DNA of 64,000 nucleotides. Source: Pseudarthrobacter sp. GA104 (GTDB lineage Bacteria > Actinomycetota > Actinomycetes > Actinomycetales > Micrococcaceae). Positions within the stretch are counted from its first letter, which is position 1. Each line of letters begins with the position of its first letter. Both the position numbers and the translations under genes were made by a program. The DNA is taken from NCBI RefSeq assembly GCF_009741265.1, contig NZ_WOWL01000001.1:930001-994000 (forward strand), in the 5' to 3' direction. Of the stretch, positions 17,454 through 26,014 are shown one piece after another. The notes under the pieces were generated by a model. That model made no database searches. It saw nothing but the letters and a program-made list of their open reading frames with translations, and was not told the DNA's origin.

Positions 17454-18737
17454 ATGAACGCCCTCAAAAAGCTGTTTGGCGGAAACACCCGTCAATTCGG
17501 CATGATCTTCGCCCTGGTGGCACTGATCGTCTTCTTCCAGATCGCCACCGAAGGCCGGACCCTCACCCCCGGCAACGTCATCAACCTCTTCAACGGCAAC
17601 TCCTACATCCTGATCCTGGCCATCGGCATGGTCCTGGTGATCATCGCCGGCCACATCGATCTTTCGGTGGGCTCCGTGGCTGCGTTTGTCGGCGTCACCG
17701 TAGCCCTGGCCATCCGCGACTGGGGCATCCCCTGGTACGCCGGCGTGCTGCTTGGCCTGGTACTGGGCGCGGTGATCGGCGCCTGGCAAGGCTGGTGGAC
17801 CGCCTACGTGGGCATTCCGGCCTTCATCGTGACCCTGGCAGGCATGCTCCTGTTCCGCGGCTTCAACCAGTTTGTGGGCAAGTCCAACACCATTCCGGTC
17901 CCCGCCGATTTCCAGTACCTCGGCTCCGGCTACCTCCCCGAGGTGGGCCCCAACTTCGGCTACAACAACCTCACCCTGCTGCTGGGCATCGCGGCCGTCG
18001 CATTCGTAGTGTGGGGCGAGCTCCGCTCCCGGGCCCGGGCCAAGGCACTCGGCGCCGAAGTACCCGAAATGTGGGTCATGGCCCTCAAGCTGGTCCTGAT
18101 CTGCGGCGCCATCCTCTACGCCACGTACCTGTTCGCCACGGGCCGTCCCGGCACTTCGTTCCCCATCCCGGGCCTGATCCTGGCCGTACTGGTACTGCTG
18201 TACGGCTTCATCTCCTCCCGCACCATCCTGGGCCGCCATGTCTATGCCGTGGGTGGCAACCGGCATGCTGCCGAGCTCTCAGGTGTCCAGTCCAAGAAGG
18301 TCAACTTCCTGGTCATGATGAACATGTCCATCCTCGCCGGACTGGCCGGCATGATCTTCGTGGGCCGCTCCACCGCTTCAGGACCGTTCGACGGCGTCGG
18401 CTGGGAACTTGACGCGATCGCCGCCGTTTTCATCGGCGGCGCCGCGGTGACGGGCGGCGTGGGCACCGTCGTCGGCTCCATCATTGGTGGCCTGGTCATG
18501 GCTGTACTGAACAACGGCCTCCAACTGCTCGGCGTCGGCGCGGACCTCACCCAGATCATCAAGGGGCTGGTGCTCCTGATCGCCGTCGCTTTCGACGTCT
18601 ACAACAAGAGCCAGGGCAAGAAGTCCATCATTGGCCTGCTGATGAGGGGCGGCCGTCCCTCCGGCGGCGGCCCCAGCACCCCTCTCCAGCCCGACGAAAC
18701 CACCTCCACCAAGGAAGCGATCGCCAGGGAAGCCTAG
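17454..18737 (+). CDS. mmsB: Multiple-monosaccharide ABC importer, permease
   Basis: A 427-residue inner-membrane permease of the RbsC/XylH/GguB group, with about ten hydrophobic segments. Typical features are IGMVLVIIAGHIDLSVGSVAAF near the N-terminus, the EAA-like NRHAAELSGVQSKKV loop and the glycine-rich FIGGAAVTGGVGTVVGS. A longer central region (residues about 160-260, with GELRSRARAKALG) separates it from plain RbsC and fits GguB. The final 45 residues are a hydrophilic Pro/Gly/Thr tail. Start ATG 17454 follows AAGGA. It pairs with the preceding double ATPase and the following lipoprotein. Confidence 0.92.
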   Translation: MNALKKLFGGNTRQFGMIFALVALIVFFQIATEGRTLTPGNVINLFNGNSYILILAIGMVLVIIAGHIDLSVGSVAAFVGVTVALAIRDWGIPWYAGVLLGLVLGAVIGAWQGWWTAYVGIPAFIVTLAGMLLFRGFNQFVGKSNTIPVPADFQYLGSGYLPEVGPNFGYNNLTLLLGIAAVAFVVWGELRSRARAKALGAEVPEMWVMALKLVLICGAILYATYLFATGRPGTSFPIPGLILAVLVLLYGFISSRTILGRHVYAVGGNRHAAELSGVQSKKVNFLVMMNMSILAGLAGMIFVGRSTASGPFDGVGWELDAIAAVFIGGAAVTGGVGTVVGSIIGGLVMAVLNNGLQLLGVGADLTQIIKGLVLLIAVAFDVYNKSQGKKSIIGLLMRGGRPSGGGPSTPLQPDETTSTKEAIAREA

Positions 18738-18785
18738 CAATTAAGCCTGAACAGCGTTACACCACTAAAAGAAAGAGAACCAACA

Positions 18786-19883
18786 ATGCGAATGATTGGC
18801 AAAGCAGGGAAGGCAGCAGCAGTAGCTGCCATTGCAGCACTGGCGCTGACAGGCTGCGGACGGTCTGAAACCCCGACAGGCGGCGGCACCGCAGGCGCCG
18901 GCGGCTTCGAACAGAATTCCTCCATCGGTGTCGCGCTCCCGCAGAAAACCAGTGAAAACTGGGTCCTCGCCGAGAAGTTGTTCAATGACGGCCTTAACGG
19001 TGCCGGGTTCAAGGCTGACGTCCAGTTCGCCAACGGCGGCGTGTCCGAACAGCAGAACCAGATCAGCGCCATGGTCACCAAGGGCGCCAAGGTGATCATC
19101 GTGGGAGCCATCGACGGCTCGCAGCTGGGCACCCAGCTGAAGCAGGCCAAAGACGCCGGCGCCACGATCATCGCCTACGACCGCCTGTTGCTGAACACCG
19201 AGAACGTGGACTACTACGTGGCCTACGACAACTTCAAGGTTGGCGAGCTCCAGGGCCAGGCGCTGCTGGAAGGCCTCAAGGCGAAGAAGCCCTCGGGCCC
19301 GTACAACATCGAACTGTTCGCCGGCTCCCCCGACGATGCCAACGCGAAGGTCTTCTTCGACGGCGCCATGAGCGTCCTGAAGCCCAAGATCGACGACGGC
19401 ACCCTCAAGGTGCTCTCCGGCCAGACCACCTTCGAGCAGGCAGTGACCCAGGGCTGGAAGGCTGAAAACGCCCAGCGCCGCGCTGACACGCTGCTTACCG
19501 GCAGCTACGGCAGCGCGTCCCTGGACGGCGTCCTTTCCCCGAATGACACCTTGGCCCGCGCAGTCCTGACTGCCGTCAAGGGCGCCGGCAAGCCGCTTCC
19601 GGTGGTGACCGGACAGGACTCCGAGGTTGAATCCGTCAAGTCCATCATGGCCGGCGAGCAGTACTCCACGATCAACAAGGACACCCGCAAGCTCGTTGAA
19701 CACGCCATCACCATGGTGAAGGACCTCCAGGCAGGCAAGACGCCTGAGATCAACGACAAGGACTCCTACAAGAACGGCGTCAAGACCGTTCCCGCATACC
19801 TGCTGGAACCGGTCATCGTCACGGCCGCCAACGTGAAGAGCGCCTACGTCGGCGATCCGGTCCTGGAACCGATCACCAAGTAA
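18786..19883 (+). CDS. chvE: Sugar-binding lipoprotein of the monosaccharide importer
   Basis: A 365-residue periplasmic-binding-protein homologue (type 1 fold, ChvE group) anchored as a lipoprotein: signal peptide AAVAAIAALALTGC with the lipobox Cys at residue 21, then a Gly/Thr linker. The mature part starts IGVALPQKTSENWV and includes IIVGAIDGSQLG, YDRLLLNTENVDYYVAYDN and GVLSPNDTLARAV, all matching ChvE-like proteins that bind several aldoses. It ends the operon and is followed by a strong terminator. It delivers sugars to the MmsAB channel. The exact sugar (xylose, arabinose, galactose or glucose) cannot be told. Confidence 0.92.
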   Translation: MRMIGKAGKAAAVAAIAALALTGCGRSETPTGGGTAGAGGFEQNSSIGVALPQKTSENWVLAEKLFNDGLNGAGFKADVQFANGGVSEQQNQISAMVTKGAKVIIVGAIDGSQLGTQLKQAKDAGATIIAYDRLLLNTENVDYYVAYDNFKVGELQGQALLEGLKAKKPSGPYNIELFAGSPDDANAKVFFDGAMSVLKPKIDDGTLKVLSGQTTFEQAVTQGWKAENAQRRADTLLTGSYGSASLDGVLSPNDTLARAVLTAVKGAGKPLPVVTGQDSEVESVKSIMAGEQYSTINKDTRKLVEHAITMVKDLQAGKTPEINDKDSYKNGVKTVPAYLLEPVIVTAANVKSAYVGDPVLEPITK

Positions 19884-19895
19884 GCAACCTTTTTG

Positions 19896-19938
19896 CAGGA
19901 AAGCCCGGCCTCCACACGTTGGAGGCCGGGCTTTCCTG
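19896..19938 (+). terminator. Strong terminator of the sugar importer operon
   Basis: A perfect 19-bp stem (19896-19914 with 19920-19938) around the loop CACGT, starting 12 bases after the chvE stop codon. There is only a weak T tract after it, as is common in high-G+C actinobacteria; TTTTT precedes the stem, so it could also work on the opposite strand. Confidence 0.85.
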
Positions 19939-20095
19939 TGCCACAAGGGATACGGCTTCGTGGCACGCTCATAACAGCCGCTGACGGAGGAGCCAGTGCG
20001 CAGCCGGAGTGCCGTGCCCGCCACCCGCGAACCCCTTATCACTTTCCGCAGGTCATAGCGGATCCCTCCAGCACTGCAATGAGAGGATGGGCACC

Positions 20096-21166
20096 ATGAG
20101 TGCGCCCATCGCGAAGCCGTGGTTGTTCAGCCAGCCAGACCAGGATCCCCGTTCCGCCACCGGAGCCCCCCTCCGCTGGGGAATCATCGCCACCGGCGGC
20201 ATTGCCCGCTCCGTGTCCCAGGACCTGGCCTTGCTCGCAGATGCCGAACTGTATGCCGTCAGCTCGAGGGCCCAGGATACGGCCGACGCCTTTGCGGTTG
20301 CATATGACTTCGCGAAGGCCTACGGCGAGGACGGCGGTGTGCCCGGATACCAGCGGCTGCTCGCAGATGAGGAGGTGGACGTTGTCTACGTGGCGACGCC
20401 CCACGCGCAGCACTACGAAATGGTGCTTGCGGCGCTTAACGCCGGTAAGCACGTCCTGTGCGAAAAAGCCTTCACCATCAACGCCCGCGAGGCAGCCGAA
20501 CTCATCGACCTCGCCCGAAGCCGCAAGCTTTTCCTCATGGAGGCTGTCTGGAGCCGCTTCCTGCCGAGCATGCAGCGGGCCTTTGAGATCGCAGCGTCCG
20601 GAGAGCTCGGCGAAGTCCACTGGGTAACCGCGGACCTTGGCTTTCCGGCCCCCTACTCCCCCACATCCAGGCTGTGGGCCAGGCAGGACGGAGGCGGAGC
20701 GCTGCTGGACATTACGGTTTATCCGCTGCTCTGGGCCCTGGGCACCCTCGGTTTTCCGCAGACGGTTAGCGCCACCGGCTTCATTAACGACGACGGCGTG
20801 GATGCCCAGAACGCCCTGACGCTGGGCTACAACCACGGAGCGCAGGTGCAGCTTACGTCCTCATTGTTGGCCCACGGTCCCCGGACCGCCACAGTTGCGG
20901 GCAGCCTCGGCTTCCTCCAGAGCGTGGGCTCCATCAATAACCCCGGGGAACTGACGGTGTCCACAGGTTGGGACGAGCGCCGGACCGAAGCTTTTGATGT
21001 GGTGGGCCGAGGGTACGCATACGAACTGCGTGAAGTAACCCGCTGCATCCAGCAGGGCTTGACCGAGAGCCCGGTCATGCCACTGGAGGACACGTTGAAC
21101 ACCATGCGGCTCTTTGACGGGGTCCGCGCGCAGCTCGGCGTCAGCTATCCAAATGACCGGCACTGA
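20096..21166 (+). CDS. Gfo/Idh/MocA-family oxidoreductase
   Basis: A 356-residue NAD(P)-dependent dehydrogenase. The N-terminal Rossmann motif is WGIIATGGIARSV, the catalytic segment is HVLCEKAFTINAREA (EKxxxxxxxEA), and the C-terminal alpha/beta domain includes GGGALLDITVYPL. It resembles trans-1,2-dihydrobenzenediol dehydrogenase and related sugar-oxidising members, so the substrate is probably a sugar or cyclitol. ATG 20096 was preferred over the in-frame ATG at 20087 because GAGAGG lies nine bases before it. It is separated from chvE by a terminator, so it is transcribed independently, though it may act on sugars brought in by the importer. Confidence 0.85.
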   Translation: MSAPIAKPWLFSQPDQDPRSATGAPLRWGIIATGGIARSVSQDLALLADAELYAVSSRAQDTADAFAVAYDFAKAYGEDGGVPGYQRLLADEEVDVVYVATPHAQHYEMVLAALNAGKHVLCEKAFTINAREAAELIDLARSRKLFLMEAVWSRFLPSMQRAFEIAASGELGEVHWVTADLGFPAPYSPTSRLWARQDGGGALLDITVYPLLWALGTLGFPQTVSATGFINDDGVDAQNALTLGYNHGAQVQLTSSLLAHGPRTATVAGSLGFLQSVGSINNPGELTVSTGWDERRTEAFDVVGRGYAYELREVTRCIQQGLTESPVMPLEDTLNTMRLFDGVRAQLGVSYPNDRH

Positions 21167-21350
21167 CCAGCGCACACCGGGAACCCTTTGATCGCCGCGT
21201 CAACTCTGTGACCGGGCCGCGACCGTCTGTGATTCCTTCGACCTGAGGTTTTCGATTTTGTCGAGTTGTTTTAGCAGCCCCTAGACTTCCTGCAACATTC
21301 GGTCTTAGGCTATAGCCACTCGAATGCAATCAGTACTGGGGGTGGTACGC

Positions 21351-22265
21351 ATGGCTGGTGATCGCTCGCCGTTGCGTGCCCTTCGGCCGGTGTTCCTTGC
21401 CGGTGCTGCCGCCCTCACGTGGCTGACGTTTTCGGCATCCACGGCTTCGGCCGATACCCTTTCGGACGCAACTACGCTGTTGGGGGGCGTCACCGGTTCA
21501 GTTTCGTCGGTGACGGAAAAGCTGCCTGTTGCTCCCGCACCCGCCACGCCCAAACCTGAGCCGGTTTCCTCACCGGGGCTGCTGACGCCCCTCGTGGGAG
21601 ACGCCTCGGGCCTTGCAGACCAGCTGGTTTACTCGGTACCCGTTGTAAACCATGTGGTGCCGGCCGAGGCGGTATCGGTCATCTCCGTTCCTATTGCTCA
21701 GGCAGCCGACGCCGCGGCGGCGGAATTGACGGAGGCAGTAATTTCACCTGTCGCCGAGGCGCTGCCGGTGCTTGATCCTGTGCTGCAGCCTGTTTTGGAC
21801 TTGGTAACAGGCTCGGCACCGCTGGCCGTTGAGCTTCCCGACCTGCCCCTCGTGAGCGGCGACGGGGAAAGTCCCGCCAGCGCCGGAACTGTCCCGGCAG
21901 GCGTCGAAGCTGCCTCCACGGCGCCTACGTCGGCCATTCCGTTTGTTGAGGCTGCTTTTGCTACTGGTGCCGCGCCTGTTGGTGGGGTTGCCCCTGCTTC
22001 TTCAGCGTCGTGGACGTCTGTTGACCGCCCCGATTCTGCCCAGGATCAGCCGACGGCGGACCCCTCGCCCGCCCCTTCCCAGGCTCCGGCCGTACCCGCT
22101 TCGGGCACGGGAAGCAGCGCGGCCTCCGTGGGATCGTACGGTGCGGCGGCCTGGTTAAGCGCCTTCAATTTTGACACTTCAGCGCCCGGCGCCATCCGCG
22201 CCGCGGATATTTCTGATCACGCTCCTGCACCGGTGTCCTTCGACCCCGGTTCCCGTCCTGACTAG
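21351..22265 (+). CDS. Secreted Ala/Pro/Ser/Val-rich protein, unknown function
   Basis: A 304-residue protein with a clear signal peptide (LRALRPVFLAGAAALTWLTF, then cleavage near STASA-DT). The mature part has no recognisable domain and is rich in Ala, Val, Pro and Ser, with short repeated PVLDPVLQPVLDLV-like segments around residue 140, and a Pro/Ser/Ala linker near residues 230-260. Start ATG 21351 follows GGGGGTGG; an in-frame ATG 27 bases upstream has no ribosome site. It lies 94 bases before the LAKTG-anchored protein gene on the same strand, so the two are probably co-expressed cell-envelope proteins. I cannot assign a function. Confidence 0.72.
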   Translation: MAGDRSPLRALRPVFLAGAAALTWLTFSASTASADTLSDATTLLGGVTGSVSSVTEKLPVAPAPATPKPEPVSSPGLLTPLVGDASGLADQLVYSVPVVNHVVPAEAVSVISVPIAQAADAAAAELTEAVISPVAEALPVLDPVLQPVLDLVTGSAPLAVELPDLPLVSGDGESPASAGTVPAGVEAASTAPTSAIPFVEAAFATGAAPVGGVAPASSASWTSVDRPDSAQDQPTADPSPAPSQAPAVPASGTGSSAASVGSYGAAAWLSAFNFDTSAPGAIRAADISDHAPAPVSFDPGSRPD

Positions 22266-22359
22266 TTGAGACCCGTCTGCCCTCTCGAGGCAGAACACGG
22301 ACAACGCGGGTTGCTGTCCAAGCAGCCCGACACCTCAACTTCTTTCAGGAGACATCATC

Positions 22360-24003
22360 ATGAGTGCGAACCTTCGCAGGGGGCTGCTTGGCACCCTCTT
22401 CGCCGGCGGGCTATTAGCCCTCGGCTGCACCGCGGCGAACGCCGCGGACACCACCAGCGGATCGGATCTCTCCGCATCCGCCCTTATCTCGGCGGCGGCC
22501 GCTGATTCGGCGTCGTTGGACCTGCTGGGTGGCCCAACGCCGTCCGATTCAACGGCCGTCGCCGCGGTCGTGGACGCGGCAGTCAACCTTGGAACGGTCA
22601 CCGGAACCGACAACGGCACCACAACCGATCTCACTGCGGCAGCCGCCGTCGACCTTGGCACCGGCACCAACGGCACCGGCACAACCACCACCGATGTGGT
22701 TGTCGCCGCGGACGCAAGCCTGGGACTCGGAAACACCGCAACGGCCGACTCAACCACCGCGGACGTGGCCCTCGCCGCCGACGCAGCCCTCGGCCTCGGA
22801 ACAGTCACCGAAACCGGCAACGGCACCGCAGACCTCACCGCGGCAGCCGCCGTTAACCTCGGCACCGGCACCACCGGCACGGATACGGCCGCAACCGATC
22901 TGGCCGTCGCTGCGGATGCCGTCGTCGTCCTCGGCACCGGCACAACCACTGCCGACGCGGCCCTCGCCGCAGAAGCAAGCCTGGGACTCGGAAACACCGC
23001 AACGGCCGGCTCAACCACCGCAGACGTGGCCCTCGCCGCCGACGCAGCCCTCGGCCTCGGAACAGACACCGAAACCGGCAACGGCACCGCGGACCTCACC
23101 GCAGCAGCAGCTGTCAACCTCGGCACCGGCACCAACGGCACCGGCACAACCACAGCCGACGCGGTTGTGGCCGCAGACGCGGCCCTCGGCCTCGGAAACA
23201 CCGCACCCGCCGGCTCAACCACCGCGGATGTGGCCCTCGTCGCCGACGCAGCCCTGGGCCTCGGAACAGTCACCGAAACGGGCAACGGCACCGCGGACCT
23301 CACCGCGGCAGCCGCCGTCAGCCTCGGCCTCGGCACCACCGGCACGGATACGGCCGCAGCCGATCTGGCCGTCGCTGCGGATGCCCTCGTCGACCTCGGC
23401 ACCGGCAACACCGGCACCACCGGCGGGCTCGCCGCCGCCATTGACGCAGCCGTAGACCTCGGCCTTGGCGGCAACAGCACTGAAGGCACCAGCGGTGGCC
23501 TCGACACCGTAGTGGATGCCGTCGTCGGCCTTGGCACCGGCACCAACGGCACCACCGGCGGAGCTGATGCCGTCATCGGCCTCGGCATCGACCTTGGACT
23601 GGGCGGTGGCAGCACCCCCGGAACTGACAACCCGGGCACCGTAGATCCCGGGACCGACGGCAACACCGGAGGCGCCGGCACCATAGACCCCGGCACCAGC
23701 ACCCCCTCCACTGACACGGGCACGGGTACGGGCACGGGCACGGGTACGGGTACGGACAACGGAACCGGTGCCGGCACCTCCAACACCGATGGTTTCCCGG
23801 CAGCCCCTGCTGCCGGCTCCACGGCAGTTGGCGGCGTCATCGCCGTCGACACCGCAGCGGGCAGCACCGGTCTCCGCAGCGTCCCGGCCCAGGGCAGCGC
23901 CACCGCCCTGGCCAAGACGGGCGTGGACACCTCACTGGTCCCCCTCGCCCTGCTGCTCCTCGTGGCAGGACTCCTGATGTTCCGTAAGCGGAAAGTGTCC
24001 TGA
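22360..24003 (+). CDS. Repetitive Ala/Gly/Thr-rich surface protein with LAKTG sorting signal
   Basis: A 547-residue predicted wall-anchored protein. It has a signal peptide (LRRGLLGTLFAGGLLALGC, then AANAADTT), a long region of degenerate repeats built from LTAAAAVNLGTGT and ADVALAADAALGLG units (about residues 70-360), a Gly/Thr-rich spacer with a GTGTGTGTGTG run near residue 455, and a C-terminal sorting signal: LAKTG, a hydrophobic stretch LVPLALLLLVAGLLMF and the basic tail RKRKVS. LAxTG is the motif class E sortases use in actinobacteria. No sortase gene is in the window. A ribosome site AGGAG precedes ATG 22360. It could be a stalk, adhesin or S-layer-associated protein; this is inference from architecture. 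Confidence 0.82.
   Translation: MSANLRRGLLGTLFAGGLLALGCTAANAADTTSGSDLSASALISAAAADSASLDLLGGPTPSDSTAVAAVVDAAVNLGTVTGTDNGTTTDLTAAAAVDLGTGTNGTGTTTTDVVVAADASLGLGNTATADSTTADVALAADAALGLGTVTETGNGTADLTAAAAVNLGTGTTGTDTAATDLAVAADAVVVLGTGTTTADAALAAEASLGLGNTATAGSTTADVALAADAALGLGTDTETGNGTADLTAAAAVNLGTGTNGTGTTTADAVVAADAALGLGNTAPAGSTTADVALVADAALGLGTVTETGNGTADLTAAAAVSLGLGTTGTDTAAADLAVAADALVDLGTGNTGTTGGLAAAIDAAVDLGLGGNSTEGTSGGLDTVVDAVVGLGTGTNGTTGGADAVIGLGIDLGLGGGSTPGTDNPGTVDPGTDGNTGGAGTIDPGTSTPSTDTGTGTGTGTGTGTDNGTGAGTSNTDGFPAAPAAGSTAVGGVIAVDTAAGSTGLRSVPAQGSATALAKTGVDTSLVPLALLLLVAGLLMFRKRKVS
22780..23400 (+). repeat. In-frame tandem repeats within the surface protein gene
   Basis: Successive units begin at 22780, 23041 and 23245 with GACGCAGCCCT(C/G)GGC. 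The spacing between starts is 261 and then 204 bases (87 and 68 codons), the longer unit carrying a 19-codon insertion, and the third unit is partial. The repeats are near-identical in DNA over long stretches, so length change by recombination is likely. Confidence 0.8.
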
Positions 24004-24142
24004 CCTGAACGCTCTGATGGTGCCTGCGCCACGCGCCTGAAGCGGCAGCAGCGAGCAGGCTGAGGGAAAGGAGGTGAGACAGGAAAGAACGCAAGACCTT
24101 ACACAACATGTCTTCAGCACACATGTCCTTGTGACCGATGGT

Positions 24143-24174
24143 CCGGCAGCGAAAGGCTCGTCTTTCGCTGCCGG
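24143..24174 (+). terminator. Hairpin between the surface protein and kinase genes
   Basis: A perfect 13-bp stem (CCGGCAGCGAAAG with its complement) and a 6-base loop, 140 bases after the surface protein stop. No T run follows. It probably ends the surface protein transcript before the kinase promoter. Confidence 0.6.
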
Positions 24175-24233
24175 GCCGTCGGTGTGCCCTGCCGTGAAGC
24201 ACGGCATTATCCCCGGCTGAACCAGCGCGCCCG

Positions 24234-24239
24234 TATAAT
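24234..24239 (+). promoter_or_regulatory. Consensus -10 element upstream of the kinase gene
   Basis: An exact TATAAT 42 bases before the chosen ATG. A matching -35 is not obvious. It is the only perfect -10 hexamer I noticed in the window. Confidence 0.5.
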
Positions 24240-24281
24240 TTGACGTACGAGAGTGCCGCAGCGCACCGGGAGGAACGGGAC

Positions 24282-25502
24282 ATGGTGGCGGAATCGCCTA
24301 GCTCCATCAAGAATGAAGTGGTTGGCGGACGTTATCGGTTGGGTGAGGTTATTGGCCGCGGCGGTATGTCATCGGTTTACTGTGCCCGGGACGAAAATCT
24401 GGGCCGGGACGTAGCACTCAAGCTCTTCGCACCGCAGGCCCCCGACGCCGACGAACTGAAACGCCAGGAAGCAGAAATCCGGCTTCTTGCCACACTGAAC
24501 CACCCGGGACTGGTGACACTTTTCGACGCCGGGATCGATACCCGGATACCGGACGAACCGCGCCCGTTCCTGACCATGGAACTCGTGGAAGGCCAGGACC
24601 TCAGAAGCCGGATCCGGCACAGCACGGTTCCCCTTGATGAGTTGGCCGTCATCGGCGCGGGGATCGCCGACGCACTGGCCTACGTCCACGGACTCGGCAT
24701 CATCCATCGGGACATCAAGCCCGGCAACATCCTGCTGGTTCAGATACGTCCCGGCGAACCCCTGCGGCCAAAGCTGACCGACTTCGGCATCGCACGGATT
24801 GTTGATTCAACCCGGCTGACCGCCACGGGAACCATGGTGGGCACCGCTGCCTACCTCAGTCCCGAGCAGGCACTGGGCCAGCCCCTTGCGCCGTCGACGG
24901 ACATCTATTCGCTGGGCCTGGTGCTGCTCGAATGCATCAAGGGAACCGTGGAGTATCCTGGCAGCGCGGTGGAATCGGCCGTGGCGAGGCTTCACCGTGC
25001 ACCGGAAATTCCCGAGGACCTGCCATCAGAATGGGCTGACCTCATCCGGTCCATGACCGCCATAGAACCGCTTGAACGGCCGCATGCCGCGGACATCGAA
25101 ACTGCCCTGCGGCAGGCCTTGGTTTCGCCCGCGTCAACGCCCGGGGAAATTGCGCCCGAAACCACGCGGGTACTGCCTGCCATGCCATTCCGCCCTCCCT
25201 CCATTACCGCCGAGGAATCGGTGGAGGAGATTCTGGAGGCCGCAGGGCCCGGTGCTGCCGGGGACCGGGAACCGGCCGGGACGACGGACGCCCTGAACCG
25301 GGACCGCGCGAAAGGCATAAAGCCCAGGACCAAGCGGTTCTGGCTGGCAGCCATCCTTGGCCTTGTGGTGATTGTGGCCGCTATAGCGGCAGTGATCTTG
25401 ACCTTGTCCACTCAGTCCACACCCGACGTCGTGCCCTATCCCACGGTGACCGGGGTCCTCGGCGAGCATCTGGAGCAACTCCAGAAGAGCGTGGAGCCGT
25501 GA
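24282..25502 (+). CDS. Membrane-anchored Ser/Thr protein kinase
   Basis: A 406-residue eukaryotic-type (Hanks) kinase. It has the glycine loop VIGRGGMSSVY, the ATP lysine in VALKLF, the catalytic loop HRDIKPGNIL, the metal motif TDFGIARI and the activation-segment end YLSPEQ. The kinase domain ends near residue 270; a proline- and glutamate-rich linker follows, then one membrane helix (FWLAAILGLVVIVAAIAAVI, about residues 360-380) and only about 25 external residues, so there is no PASTA or other sensor domain. Start ATG 24282 has GGAGG eight bases upstream. Its stop overlaps the start of the next gene, a lipoprotein, which may provide the extracytoplasmic part. Confidence 0.92.
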   Translation: MVAESPSSIKNEVVGGRYRLGEVIGRGGMSSVYCARDENLGRDVALKLFAPQAPDADELKRQEAEIRLLATLNHPGLVTLFDAGIDTRIPDEPRPFLTMELVEGQDLRSRIRHSTVPLDELAVIGAGIADALAYVHGLGIIHRDIKPGNILLVQIRPGEPLRPKLTDFGIARIVDSTRLTATGTMVGTAAYLSPEQALGQPLAPSTDIYSLGLVLLECIKGTVEYPGSAVESAVARLHRAPEIPEDLPSEWADLIRSMTAIEPLERPHAADIETALRQALVSPASTPGEIAPETTRVLPAMPFRPPSITAEESVEEILEAAGPGAAGDREPAGTTDALNRDRAKGIKPRTKRFWLAAILGLVVIVAAIAAVILTLSTQSTPDVVPYPTVTGVLGEHLEQLQKSVEP

Positions 25503-25978
25503 CGTTTCCTTCGGACCGCGGACGCCAGTCTGTGCTGGGATTTTCCGCGGTCCTGCTGGCTGCCGGACTGCTGAGCGGCTGCGGCACAGCGGATACGGGG
25601 CTTCAGCGTTCAGCCGCACGGCAACTGCAGGCCCGCGTGCTTGAAGTGACGCAGGCTTCGTCGCAGGACAACCCCGCCGCCGCACTGAAGGCACTCGAGG
25701 GGCTCGAGGCTGAGTTGGAAGCGGCACAGACCGGGGGCCGGATTTCGGAAGAACGGCGCCGGAGCATCACCACGATCGCCGCGGCCGTCCGGGCAGACCT
25801 TAATGATGCCGTTGCGGCGGCTGCAGCAGACAAGGCAGCGGCAGAGGAGCAGGCCGCCAAGGAAACACAGGCCGCCGAGACCCGAGCGCCCGCCGTCGAA
25901 ACTCCTGCACCGGCTCCTGTACCCGAAACCAGCACCGGCAAGAAGGACAACGAGGGCAAGGGAAAGGGAAACGGCTGA
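25499..25978 (+). CDS. Lipoprotein with coiled-coil region, translationally coupled to the kinase
   Basis: A 159-residue lipoprotein of unknown function. The signal peptide ends in a lipobox, LLAAGLLSGC, with Cys near residue 28. The mature part is alpha-helical and rich in Ala, Glu and Gln (residues about 35-115, probably coiled coil), followed by a Pro/Ala/Glu linker and a lysine/glycine tail (GKKDNEGKGKGNG). The GTG start overlaps the TGA of the Ser/Thr kinase gene in a GTGA junction, so the two are made together. A sensing or partner role for the kinase, which lacks an external domain, is a reasonable inference only. Confidence 0.75.
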   Translation: MTFPSDRGRQSVLGFSAVLLAAGLLSGCGTADTGLQRSAARQLQARVLEVTQASSQDNPAAALKALEGLEAELEAAQTGGRISEERRRSITTIAAAVRADLNDAVAAAAADKAAAEEQAAKETQAAETRAPAVETPAPAPVPETSTGKKDNEGKGKGNG

Positions 25979-26014
25979 CGCGGAGGGTACCTGGCGCTGC
26001 CCCAGGACAACGGC

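Noticed and set aside
22335..24032. A 565-codon open frame on the minus strand, antisense to the surface protein gene, coding for Pro/Val/Ala/Ser-rich sequence
   Set aside because: It mirrors the codon-biased repeats of the plus-strand gene, has no ribosome site or domain, and the plus strand has a signal peptide and sorting signal in frame.
24074..24220. A GTG-initiated 48-codon frame starting within the AAAGGAGGTGA sequence
   Set aside because: The start codon lies inside its own ribosome site, the frame runs through a hairpin, and the product shows no features.
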